From assembly GCA_934129945.1 (NCBI GenBank), contig CAKOXC010000002.1:184531-248530 (forward strand): a stretch of DNA of 64,000 bases, in the 5' to 3' direction. A program made the translations under genes and the position numbers. Below the pieces are notes generated by a model. It did no database searches. It worked only from the letters and a program-made list of their open reading frames with translations, and had not been told where the DNA came from. Shown here piece by piece: positions 8,320-17,571 of the stretch. This DNA is from an uncultured Bacilli bacterium. Lineage in GTDB: Bacteria; Bacillota_I; Bacilli_A; RF39; UBA660. Position 1 is the first letter of the stretch. Each line of letters opens with the position of its first letter.

Positions 8320-8865
8320 TTATTTTCCATAAGATGTTATTACTGTAATCTTTGTTTCTAAATTTTTATTAGAAGCACTTTCTACTGTTTCATTTTCATC
8401 TACCCACATTTTCAAATTATAAGTATGAGTTGTATCTTTTTGAATTACGTCATTATGTAAATTAAAACTTATACTTGCATTATCAAGTGTCTTTGTAGTT
8501 TCTGTTAAAGTATTTAAAAATTGTGGTGGAAGATCATTCAAACTATACTTTATTTGAGATGGATCAAAATTATTTGCACCATTAAGTATTTCTAAATTAA
8601 TTTGAATATTTTGATCTAACTTACAATTGTTAGTTAGTGTAAAACTTAAAGGTGTTGTATTTAAGCCATCACTATCTTTCATAGGGTACGTATTTTCTAA
8701 ATTAATATAACTATTTTCAGTCAATGTAGTCTCAAAACAAGAAACATTCAAAACATTAACTTCATTTTGTGCAAAACCTACTGACCACTTAGAATAAGTA
8801 TACCCTATTACTCCAATTAAAGAAGTCAAAACGCAAACAAATATAAATAAATTTCTTTTTTTCAT
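8320..8865 (-). CDS. secreted TasA/camelysin-like protein with N-terminal signal anchor
   Basis: This 181-residue protein has a lysine start and a hydrophobic helix at residues 5-23, ending GYTYSKWS. An extracellular beta-rich domain with two cysteines follows. Features of TasA-like secreted proteins are the post-helix segment, the PMKDSDGLNTTPLSFTLTNNC block and the closing LKMWVDENE. Similar features occur in the protein at 24426, the anchor region of 42086 and the N-terminus of 10444. It is probably the last gene of a small unit with the HD protein and a membrane protein. A fibre or surface role is inferred. Confidence 0.55.
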   Translation of the reverse strand: MKKRNLFIFVCVLTSLIGVIGYTYSKWSVGFAQNEVNVLNVSCFETTLTENSYINLENTYPMKDSDGLNTTPLSFTLTNNCKLDQNIQINLEILNGANNFDPSQIKYSLNDLPPQFLNTLTETTKTLDNASISFNLHNDVIQKDTTHTYNLKMWVDENETVESASNKNLETKITVITSYGK

Positions 8866-8873
8866 GTTTCACC

Positions 8874-9632
8874 TCACAATTTAATATTTGATTCCAAATA
8901 ATCTTTAGCTTTTATTTCTAATATTTTATATTTTTCATCATCATTCATAACTTTTTTTAATAATTCAAGTTTAATATCTACAACTTTCAAATCATAAATA
9001 ATTTTAAAGCTTGTACGATAATTCATATCAAATAAATACGATAAATAAAATATTATATCTTCACAAATATTAGTTACTTTATCTCTTGCTAACATTTTTT
9101 CATTTATAAAATTATCTATAATAAAACTATTTAAATTATATTTTTTATAATAATCTAAATTTAATGTTAAAGAATTTTCATTATATGGATTATACTGTGT
9201 ATTTAAAATATCTAATTTATCTGCATCTCTTACTACCTTTAGCATTTTCAAAGTAAAATCATCAAGTTCATCAGGAATTTCTAATTTGTTATGATATTTA
9301 ACTGTGCTTAGCACAGTAGCTTTATATTCATCACTCACAAATTTTAAAATATAATTTTTATTAGAAAGTATTTCGTATCCTAAATCACCATGATCAATTT
9401 CATTCCAAGAATGATACTTTGTCCATTCTTCAAATCTAGCTATATCATGAAGCAAAGAACATATTAAAGCGATATTAGTTTCTTCTTCATTAAAATTTTC
9501 ATTCTTACAAATTGTCTTTGTAAATTCAATCACTCTTAATGTGTGATCATATTTATATTTGTTTTCTGTTATTTTCAAATCATAATTTGCAACATATTTA
9601 TTAAATTCGTTTAAGCAACTATCAAAATCCAT
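8874..9632 (-). CDS. HD-domain phosphohydrolase
   Basis: This 252-residue cytosolic protein has a clear HD metal site: His30 in YDHTLRV, His62-Asp63 in LLHDIARFEEW and the distal Asp in VRDADKLDIL. HD proteins hydrolyse phosphomonoesters or phosphodiesters of nucleotides; the substrate here is unknown. A ribosome site GGAGG lies at the start, inside the end of the upstream gene, and the two share the bases TAATG, so translation is coupled. Confidence 0.85.
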   Translation of the reverse strand: MDFDSCLNEFNKYVANYDLKITENKYKYDHTLRVIEFTKTICKNENFNEEETNIALICSLLHDIARFEEWTKYHSWNEIDHGDLGYEILSNKNYILKFVSDEYKATVLSTVKYHNKLEIPDELDDFTLKMLKVVRDADKLDILNTQYNPYNENSLTLNLDYYKKYNLNSFIIDNFINEKMLARDKVTNICEDIIFYLSYLFDMNYRTSFKIIYDLKVVDIKLELLKKVMNDDEKYKILEIKAKDYLESNIKL

Positions 9633-9934
9633 TATTTTCCTCCAGAGTAATCCTCTATGAAAAATGGTTTTAAAATATAAGTTTCAGTATCAGCATACTT
9701 GATAACTACAATTTTATATAAAGTGTAATTATAAACTGTTATATTACGACCATTCTTAGTATATTTTTTTAATTCTCTATAACCAGTAGGTTCATTACCA
9801 TTTTTTACAGTATTATAATTTGTATTACTAAAATAAATTAGACATATAAATAATATAACTGCTGAAAATGCTATAATATTAACAATTAAATTAAATATAT
9901 TAAATTTTTTTTCTTTTTTACCCTCTTTACTCAT
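9632..9934 (-). CDS. small single-span membrane protein, unknown
   Basis: This 100-residue protein has a lysine-rich start, one hydrophobic helix at about residues 14-34 and a short extracellular tail rich in Tyr and Lys that ends FFIEDYSGGK. No domain is recognised. It overlaps the HD gene by one base and is probably co-expressed with it. Whether it acts with the HD protein is not evident from sequence. Confidence 0.6.
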   Translation of the reverse strand: MSKEGKKEKKFNIFNLIVNIIAFSAVILFICLIYFSNTNYNTVKNGNEPTGYRELKKYTKNGRNITVYNYTLYKIVVIKYADTETYILKPFFIEDYSGGK

Positions 9935-9993
9935 TTATCTTATCACCTATGTTAATAATACCATTTTTTTACTCATAAAACAATCTTCTATTT

Positions 9994-10313
9994 TTATTTT
10001 TTCAATCCTGAATTATTTAAAAAATCTTTAAATTCATTATATGATGCAAATCCAACCCATCCTTGAATCATTTTTCCAGATTTTAAAGTTAAAACCACTG
10101 GCGTTGAGCCGTATGTCTTTTCTAAAAATCCTTCTTTTTCATATTTCATTAAAATATTTTCGCATCTTCACTATCAAGCTCGCTTATATCTAAATAATTT
10201 GTTTTATAACCATAATCATTTTGAGCTTGCTTTAATATTGGTAAAAAATTAATACAATTTTGGTTAGAACTGTCACCAATAAAAACAACTTGGGTTTTTG
10301 AATTAAAATTCAT
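9994..10313 (-). pseudogene. broken thioredoxin-like gene
   Basis: From ATG 10313 the frame reads a thioredoxin-like start, KTQVVFIGDSSNQNC, through LKQAQNDYGYKTNYLDIS to a stop near 10152. Shifting by one base there continues the fold in another frame with YGSTPVVLTLKSGKMIQGW, where TP is the cis-proline position, and then FLNNSGLKK and a stop. A further shift just upstream (DEF then NSKTQ) may extend the frame backwards. The CxxC motif is reduced to a single Cys. This fills the gap of about 500 bases between 9934 and 10444. It is either a decayed gene or a site of sequencing error. Confidence 0.65.
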
Positions 10314-10370
10314 CTAATAAATTTAAAATTAATGAAAAATAATGATTGTTTTAGTTATATTATTATTAAT

Positions 10371-10400
10371 AATACCTCGGCTTTTAAAGCGCGAGGTATT
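10371..10400 (-). terminator. terminator after the giant surface protein gene
   Basis: A near-perfect inverted repeat, AATACCTCG with CGAGGTATT, surrounds an inner GC pair and an A/T loop. It lies about 45 bases beyond the stop codon at 10444. The T tract is modest, and it could work on both strands. Confidence 0.6.
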
Positions 10401-10443
10401 TTATTAAAATTGATTATTAATTTGTCTCAATTCCTTACAAATT

Positions 10444-13400
10444 TTAATTTGTAGCTTTAATAGCTGTCGTAACTTTAATTGACCCTCTACAACCATTTCT
10501 AGTATGTTGACAAATCAGATTTAATTTAGTTTGTTTTTTTGCTGTTGCTGTAAGAGTATAAGAAATCGAATATGCCCCAGATTTCCATGTTCCCCATGCT
10601 GGTACTGTATAAGAATTTCCAGAAATTTTTACATTACAGTTATTACTGCTAGCTGTTCCTGTTCCTAGACAAACTGAACAACTTACTCCATTTTCATATT
10701 GGCATCCTTTACTATCTCCAATTGTATATTTTCCAGTTATCTTTGTATATCCTGATAATGAAATACTTGCAGTTTTTACTATGTATGGAGTATTTACATT
10801 TGTATTTTCAGTCCAATTTCCAGTCGATAAAAGGTTTTTAGCACACGCTGCTGTTGCTGAACAACTTTTACTACATGAAACTGAAGAACTACCACAACTA
10901 GAGCCGTCTACAGTACTTTTATAATATACGGTTTGCGTTCCAGTTTTAGTTGATGCCGCATTACCGCAGGCAGTTGGGCAAGTAGCACTACACGAACTTC
11001 TTGAAGACTCAGTTTTTCCTCCACAACCTTGACTGTAATGATTATTAACTGTTGCTGTTGCACTACCGCAATCTAAATTATTATATTTTGACGTATATTT
11101 ATCAGTTCTAATAGCATTTTTATACTGTGTTCCACCGCCACAAACATTATTACATGCTGTCCAATTTCCTGTTTGAGCATAGGTTGATGTTGTATTATAA
11201 TTTCCAGCTGAACAATATCCTACATTATTAATAGAACTAACTGATGAACACGACGTATTTCCCGCATTACTAGTTATACATTTTTTCATATAATAAGTTG
11301 TTGCTGTTTTTGTTGCTGTTACTGTTGCTACACAATTATTGCTAGATAATGTAGCGGCAGTTGATGGTGCATTTGTAGTTCCAAAATAACAATTTGTTGA
11401 CTTAATACCACTTATAGCTGCTCCAGATGAATATGCTCCTGTTATGGTAGCATATGAGCTAGATGATGATGATAAAGATGGTATTGTTAATGTTTTTTCT
11501 ACATATACATTTGCCGTCCTTGCAGAACAACCTGTTGTATTTCCAGCATTATCTTTTATTGTGTATGCCGCTATTGATGCAGTTGATGTATTTGCATTAA
11601 AAGTTTTTGATGCCCCTGTATAACCACTCATACATCCTGATAATGCATCATTACATCCCCATGTTATCGTTCTATCAGCTTTTGTCCACGTTGTTGAATC
11701 TCCACTATTTGTACATGTTGGTGCCGTTTTATCTATTTTCAAATGAATAGTATTTGAAGCACTACTTGTAAGACCTGAATTACTTATTGCTTTGAAGAAT
11801 ACATAAGTTTCTCCTTCTTTTGATATATTTTGGGCATTTCTTAACCATGAAGAACTACTTATGGTTCTTCCTTCATTTTTACCACTGTTATTATAATGTG
11901 AAACTAGCTTTGTCACATTTCCATTAAATGCATTTATTAAATCACTATAAGTTTGATGATAATATGCAACATCCATTCCACTTACTGAAACTCCGTCGGT
12001 ATTATTATCTAAATCATTCCATGTACATCCAGAAGTTGTATTACTTGTATTTGTACAATATTGATATTTCTTTATTCCACTTGTCGCTGTACTATTTGTT
12101 GTATTCCATACAATCTGATTGTAATTTTGCCATTCTCCTGATCCACCAGCTATAACAGGTGCTGTCGGAGCCACTGAATCGACTTTAGATACTGTTGCAC
12201 TACAATTTTTAATTCTTCCAACTTTATCTTTTACATAAGCTGTATATGTTCCATTTGCTGTTATTGTTTTGGTTTGCGTACTTCCATATGTTGTTCCATC
12301 CCACGAATAACTTGCTACTCCTGACTGACTATCTGTTCCACTTACTGTTAATATTGCACTTGTTGTCCAAGATGTTGGTAATCCTGTTATTGTACATGTT
12401 GGTTTTTCCGTATCTATTTTTGTTACATTTGCACTACATGTATTTGTATTTCCAGCTTTATCCGTCACTGTTGCACTTACACTTCCATTTGATGTTACTG
12501 TTTTACTTGCTGATGTTGTTCCTGTAAATACTACTGATGATACCCCACTATGACTATCTGATCCAGTTGCTTTTAATGTTGCACTTGTTGTCCAACTTGT
12601 TGGATTACCACTTATACTACATGTTGGGGCTATATTATCTAAATTAAATACATTACTTCTTGTTATTGTTTGATTTCCAGCATTATCTGTTGCTAGTATC
12701 CATAAATAATATGACCCTGTCCCATCAGATTTTGTTATTGTACTTCCGTTTGTAAATGAAGTTGTAAAAGTACTTGCAGTTGGAGCGGTTGTACTTGTTG
12801 TCCATTGATATTTTAAAATAGAAATACCAGATAGATTATCTGTTACTGTTACTTTTGTACTTTGACTCTTTGCATATGTACTATTTCCATTTGTTCCAAA
12901 TGCCACTGTAGGTTTTGTTGTATCTATCTTATTTACATTTATTGTTGCAACCTTTTTATTTCCTACTGTATCTTCAGCATAAACTGTATATGTATTATTC
13001 TCTGTCACTTTTAATGTATCTGATGTTAATGTTATTCCTCCTGTTGTAAAATAACTTTCTGTTTGATTTCCTGTTGCATATTTTACAGTCTTTATTTCCA
13101 CATTATCTGATTTTGAAATATTTATATTATAGAAACTATTATTATATAATTGTCCCCATACTTTAAAGTTCCTTATCTTTACTGGCGGTTGTGAATAAGT
13201 ATTACCAGTTGAAAAAGAAAATTTTAAATATTTAACATCACTTCCATATCCACTCCAACCGTCCCATGAAAGATTATTTTTCCATTCATTAAGTGTAAAG
13301 GAAGGTGCATTACCATTTGCACTATAACCATTTTGACTTTTTATACCATTTTTATTTACATCAAAATATGATGAATTTGACAAAATTCCGCCAGTTCCAT

Positions 13401-16400
13401 CATCATTAGCTTTTGTTGTTGTATAAGCATCGTATAAAACATGCCAGTACTCTCCATTTACCGCATAATAATTTGAAGTAGCTGATCCAGATTGACTTAA
13501 TGTTAAAATACCATTGCCAACACTTCCTCCTGTTGGTAGACTCCAATTATCAAATCCTTCTTGATATGTTTCTTTTGTTAATGAAAGAGTTGGTGCTGTC
13601 TTATCAACATATACATTTGCTGTTCTTTGTTGGCATGTTGTTTCATTACCAGCATTATCTTTTATTGTATATGATGCTATTGTTACTGTTTTTGTACTTG
13701 TTGTATATGTTTGTGATCCTCCTGTGTATCCTGTTTTACATCCTGATAATGTATCACTACATCCCCATGTTATTGTTCTATTTCCACTTGTCCATGTTGT
13801 TGAGTCTCCACTATTTGTACATGTTGGTTTTGTCTTATCTATCTTTATAACTGCACTTGTTTCTTCTGATATATTTCCTGCTTTATCTATTGCTCTAAAT
13901 CTTACTGTTTCATTTCTCTCTGCAGTATATGTTATTGATGTTACACCACCAGTCGTTGTCATCGCTCTTGTTGTCCAACCACTTTCGTACCATTCATAGT
14001 GATCTATTCCACTTCCTGTATCTGTTGATGATAACTCTACATATACACTATTATTCGTCCATGTTCCACTTGTATATGCACTTCCTGATGCATTATTTAA
14101 TTTGAGTGTTATATTTGGTTTTGTTGGAGATGTATTATCTACTCCACTTATTGTTAAGGAACTTCCTTGTTTATAGTTTATTCCATCTGCTGTTTTTGCT
14201 ATTAATGTTCCATTACTTGTATATGTTAATGTCGGATTGTTTGCTGCTTTATACCATGTATTCTCTTTTAAGGTACTTCCTACTGGTAGTATTGTTGTAC
14301 TACATGTATATTCTCCATTATTACTTACTGTTCCACAATCTATTAATTCTATATTGCTTGTTGCACTACCAGTTGTTTTTAATAAGTATGCTCCCTCTCC
14401 TTTATATGTTATTGTTGTTGTTTTACTCTTTGCATATCCACTTGCTACTGTATATGTTGGTATTTCTAGTTCATTTGGTGTCTCTGTTCCACTTATCTCT
14501 TTTGTTAATGATGCATTATTTGTACACACTAGTTTATATGTATGATTTTTTGATTCTACATTTTCATATGTATAATCTTTTGTATTGTCTTTTATTTCAT
14601 ATGTTGCTTTTTTTGTTCCATCTAAATAGAATTCATATCTTTTTATTCCGGATTCATTATCTGTACATGTTCCAGTTACTGTTATACTTTTTGATGTTTT
14701 TGCTTTTGTTTTTATTGTTGCTATTGGTTCTGTTGTATCTATATTTGTTACTTCTTTACTACATTTTCCAATATTTCCTGCTTTATCTTTTATGTATGCT
14801 ATATATGTATCATTATTATTTATTGTTTTAGTATTTGTTGTAGTATAGTTTTCTCCATCAAAAGAATATGTACTTATTCCACTATGACCATCTGTTGCTG
14901 TTATTTTTAGTGTTGCACTTGATGTCCAACTTGTTGGTGTTACATCCATTATACATGTTGGATTTGTATTATCTAATTTGAATGCATTACTTTTTGTTAT
15001 TATTTGGTTTCCAGCATTATCTATTGCTAGTATCCATAAGTAATAATCCCCTGTTCCATCAGATTTTGTTAATGTATCACCACTTGCAAAAGTATTTGTA
15101 AAAGTACTTACAGCTGGTTGGTTTGTTGAGTTTGTCCATTGATATTTTAGTGTTGATATTCCTGATTGAGTATCTGTTACTGTTACTTTTGTGCTTTGAC
15201 TCTTTGCATATGTGTTATTTCCATTTGTTTCAAATGTAACAGTTGGTTTTGTTTTATCTATTTTATCAATATCTAGACTACAATTTGCAGTATTACCCAA
15301 TTTATCTTTTGTATATGCTGTATATTTACCATTTGCAGTTATTTCTTTTGTTTGGTTACTTCCATATGTTGTTCCATCCCATGAATATGTTACTCCACCA
15401 CTATGTTCATCTGTTCCCACTACTTTTAGTGTAACATTACCATTTGTATAATTTGTTATATTCCCTTCTATATTACATGTTGGTGGAGTTGTATCTACAT
15501 ATACATTAATTGTTTTTGAACATGTTGTTGTATTTCCTGCATTATCACTTATTGTATATGATACTTCATCCGTTACTTTTGTTTCTTTATAATTCCATGT
15601 TTTAGAGTTTGTTGTATTTAAACATCCACTTTCTTGATCTTTACATGTTACTGTTATATCGGCACTTGTTCTATATGTTGTTGACTCACCACTCCAGTTA
15701 CAACTTGGAGCATTATTATCTAATTTAAATGTATTACTTTTGATTATTATTTGGTTTCCTGCATTATCTATTGCTAGTATCCATAAGTAATAATCCCCTG
15801 TTCCATCAGATTTTGTTAATGTATCACCACTTGCAAAAGTATTTGTAAAAGTACTTACAGCTGGTTGGTTTGTTGAGTTTGTCCATTGATATTTTAAAGT
15901 AGAAACTCCTGATAAATTATCTGTTACTGTTACTTTTGTACCTTGACTTTTTGCATATGTGTTATTTCCATTTGTTTCAAATGTTACAGTTGGTTTTTCA
16001 TTATCAACATTTATTATTTCTATTTCTTCTGTTTCTTTTTCATTTATTGTATCATTTACTTTTGCTTTTATTGTTCCATTTGTTTTATATGTTAATTCTA
16101 GATCTTCTTCTGTTTTATGCCATGATGTTGTATCTAATTTTGTTCCAGCTTTAATTAATTCTGTACATTTCATTTCTTCTGTACATTTATACAAATCTTT
16201 ATTTGCTGTTACAGTTCCTGTTAATAATAAATATTTATTTCCTTCACCAGGATATTTTACTATTACTTTCTTTTCTTGTTCATAGTTATCATTTTTCTCT
16301 ATTGTTGGTATTACTAATACATTTGGTGTTTCTTTTATTTCACTATTGCTTATTACATCAAAGTTATTTGTACATACTAATTTTAATTCATATTCTTTTT

Positions 16401-17487
16401 CATTTAAGTTATCATATGTATATTTATAACTTTTTTCTTTTGTTTCTATTTCTTTTACTAATTCATTATTTTTATAGAAACTGTATTTCTTTATTCCAGA
16501 TTCTTCGTCTATACAGCTTGCATTTACTGTTATACTCTTTGATGTCTTACTATCTACTGCTATTATTGCTTCTGGTTTTGTATCTTTTACCTCTTTTGTA
16601 TTTATTTCTATTTTTGTTTTAAATTCTTTTTCATTTTCACTTTCTTTATTTACTATTAATTTATAATTATCTGTTTCTCCACTTTTTAGACTTTGGTTAT
16701 AGTATATATATGTTAATTCTCCAGTTTTTGGCACTTCAGCTTCTTTTACTTTTTCACCATTTTTTTCTAATGTATAATTCAATTCATTTGCTTCATACGT
16801 ATTAGTTAAATTACTTAAATTTATACTATAATTTATTGTTTTTTTTACATCAGCATTTCTTACTCTAAATTCTTTTATTACTTCATTATTTTTTATTTCT
16901 TCGTTTGTTATTTCTTCACTATCTTCATATGTTTTTATTAATGGTTCTTTTTCTTTTTCTAAATCTATTTCTACTGTTCCACTAAATGTATCATTTTTAT
17001 CTACTATTTGTAATTCATTTTCTAAATTCTTATATGTTATTGTTAATATATATTCCCTTTTTTCTCCAGGGTTTATTTTTATATTTTCTAATATGTATTC
17101 TTCAATACTTGTTTTTGGTAATGGTGTTTCTTTTACTATTTCTTCTCCATTACATTTTAATGTATATACCATATCTTTTTTATATGTTTTTACTATATCT
17201 TTAAATTTTATATTATATGTTAATGTTTCATCGGCATCACTTGTTACTGTAAATGTTTTTTCTAAACTCTTTCCTGGTAACATATCTAATACATTTACTT
17301 CTTTTGTATCATCAAATACTAATGCTATTTTTTTTGACTTTAATATTGTTTCGGTTTCATTATTTTCTTTTGTTTTTCCACGGTAAAAAGAATGAGCATA
17401 ATTTATACTTATTACTGATACTAAAATAAGTAAACTAATAGCAATTATTATCTTAATTTTATTTAGTTTTGCTTTCATGCTCATCAT
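10444..17487 (-). CDS. giant Ig-repeat surface protein 1
   Basis: This 2347-residue secreted protein is held by an N-terminal hydrophobic anchor (about residues 11-31, ending YAHSFY). Residues of about 45-300 form two beta domains resembling TasA-like modules (PGKSLEKTFTVTS, INPGEKREYILTI). About eighteen Ig-like modules of 70-100 residues follow, most starting DxxxPT and ending DxAGN. Inserts are a jelly-roll-like segment at about 1310-1460 (FDNWSLPTGGSVGNG) and a short YSDLINAF...HYNNSGKNEGR motif near 1845-1875. The Cys-rich end at about 2070-2250 contains WTACNNVCGGGTQYK, like a thrombospondin type 1 repeat. No LPXTG or sorting tail is present. It is a likely adhesin, and a paralogue lies at 59387. 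Confidence 0.85.
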   Translation of the reverse strand: MMSMKAKLNKIKIIIAISLLILVSVISINYAHSFYRGKTKENNETETILKSKKIALVFDDTKEVNVLDMLPGKSLEKTFTVTSDADETLTYNIKFKDIVKTYKKDMVYTLKCNGEEIVKETPLPKTSIEEYILENIKINPGEKREYILTITYKNLENELQIVDKNDTFSGTVEIDLEKEKEPLIKTYEDSEEITNEEIKNNEVIKEFRVRNADVKKTINYSINLSNLTNTYEANELNYTLEKNGEKVKEAEVPKTGELTYIYYNQSLKSGETDNYKLIVNKESENEKEFKTKIEINTKEVKDTKPEAIIAVDSKTSKSITVNASCIDEESGIKKYSFYKNNELVKEIETKEKSYKYTYDNLNEKEYELKLVCTNNFDVISNSEIKETPNVLVIPTIEKNDNYEQEKKVIVKYPGEGNKYLLLTGTVTANKDLYKCTEEMKCTELIKAGTKLDTTSWHKTEEDLELTYKTNGTIKAKVNDTINEKETEEIEIINVDNEKPTVTFETNGNNTYAKSQGTKVTVTDNLSGVSTLKYQWTNSTNQPAVSTFTNTFASGDTLTKSDGTGDYYLWILAIDNAGNQIIIKSNTFKLDNNAPSCNWSGESTTYRTSADITVTCKDQESGCLNTTNSKTWNYKETKVTDEVSYTISDNAGNTTTCSKTINVYVDTTPPTCNIEGNITNYTNGNVTLKVVGTDEHSGGVTYSWDGTTYGSNQTKEITANGKYTAYTKDKLGNTANCSLDIDKIDKTKPTVTFETNGNNTYAKSQSTKVTVTDTQSGISTLKYQWTNSTNQPAVSTFTNTFASGDTLTKSDGTGDYYLWILAIDNAGNQIITKSNAFKLDNTNPTCIMDVTPTSWTSSATLKITATDGHSGISTYSFDGENYTTTNTKTINNNDTYIAYIKDKAGNIGKCSKEVTNIDTTEPIATIKTKAKTSKSITVTGTCTDNESGIKRYEFYLDGTKKATYEIKDNTKDYTYENVESKNHTYKLVCTNNASLTKEISGTETPNELEIPTYTVASGYAKSKTTTITYKGEGAYLLKTTGSATSNIELIDCGTVSNNGEYTCSTTILPVGSTLKENTWYKAANNPTLTYTSNGTLIAKTADGINYKQGSSLTISGVDNTSPTKPNITLKLNNASGSAYTSGTWTNNSVYVELSSTDTGSGIDHYEWYESGWTTRAMTTTGGVTSITYTAERNETVRFRAIDKAGNISEETSAVIKIDKTKPTCTNSGDSTTWTSGNRTITWGCSDTLSGCKTGYTGGSQTYTTSTKTVTIASYTIKDNAGNETTCQQRTANVYVDKTAPTLSLTKETYQEGFDNWSLPTGGSVGNGILTLSQSGSATSNYYAVNGEYWHVLYDAYTTTKANDDGTGGILSNSSYFDVNKNGIKSQNGYSANGNAPSFTLNEWKNNLSWDGWSGYGSDVKYLKFSFSTGNTYSQPPVKIRNFKVWGQLYNNSFYNINISKSDNVEIKTVKYATGNQTESYFTTGGITLTSDTLKVTENNTYTVYAEDTVGNKKVATINVNKIDTTKPTVAFGTNGNSTYAKSQSTKVTVTDNLSGISILKYQWTTSTTAPTASTFTTSFTNGSTITKSDGTGSYYLWILATDNAGNQTITRSNVFNLDNIAPTCSISGNPTSWTTSATLKATGSDSHSGVSSVVFTGTTSASKTVTSNGSVSATVTDKAGNTNTCSANVTKIDTEKPTCTITGLPTSWTTSAILTVSGTDSQSGVASYSWDGTTYGSTQTKTITANGTYTAYVKDKVGRIKNCSATVSKVDSVAPTAPVIAGGSGEWQNYNQIVWNTTNSTATSGIKKYQYCTNTSNTTSGCTWNDLDNNTDGVSVSGMDVAYYHQTYSDLINAFNGNVTKLVSHYNNSGKNEGRTISSSSWLRNAQNISKEGETYVFFKAISNSGLTSSASNTIHLKIDKTAPTCTNSGDSTTWTKADRTITWGCNDALSGCMSGYTGASKTFNANTSTASIAAYTIKDNAGNTTGCSARTANVYVEKTLTIPSLSSSSSSYATITGAYSSGAAISGIKSTNCYFGTTNAPSTAATLSSNNCVATVTATKTATTYYMKKCITSNAGNTSCSSVSSINNVGYCSAGNYNTTSTYAQTGNWTACNNVCGGGTQYKNAIRTDKYTSKYNNLDCGSATATVNNHYSQGCGGKTESSRSSCSATCPTACGNAASTKTGTQTVYYKSTVDGSSCGSSSVSCSKSCSATAACAKNLLSTGNWTENTNVNTPYIVKTASISLSGYTKITGKYTIGDSKGCQYENGVSCSVCLGTGTASSNNCNVKISGNSYTVPAWGTWKSGAYSISYTLTATAKKQTKLNLICQHTRNGCRGSIKVTTAIKATN
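14051..14979. repeat. long near-identical segment shared with giant gene 2 (copy A)
   Basis: About 929 bases match 61224-62152 with a constant offset of 47173 and no gaps. I saw only a few substitutions, all near the left end. It encodes Ig-like modules seven to ten, including CIMDVTPTSW and EIPTYTVASGYAKSK. Flanking parts of the two genes are clearly more diverged, so recent gene conversion or duplication is likely. Confidence 0.85.
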
Positions 17488-17543
17488 CTTCTACTTTCTA
17501 TTTTCTCTGTATTAATTATAACTTTTTTAATTATTTAAATCAA

Positions 17544-17571
17544 TAAAAAAAGCATTGTTTAACCCAATACT
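17544..17571 (-). terminator. terminator of the mraZ-rsmH-ftsL-pbpB unit
   Basis: On the minus strand AGTATTG pairs with CAATGCT (one G-T pair) around a seven-base loop, then seven T follow. It starts at the pbpB stop codon. Confidence 0.75.

Noticed and set aside
14106..14831. Long open frames on the plus strand across the giant surface genes
   Set aside because: They are Leu/Tyr/His-rich readings opposite repetitive Thr/Asn-rich coding sequence, occur in two frames at once and lack ribosome sites. They are shadows of the minus-strand genes.
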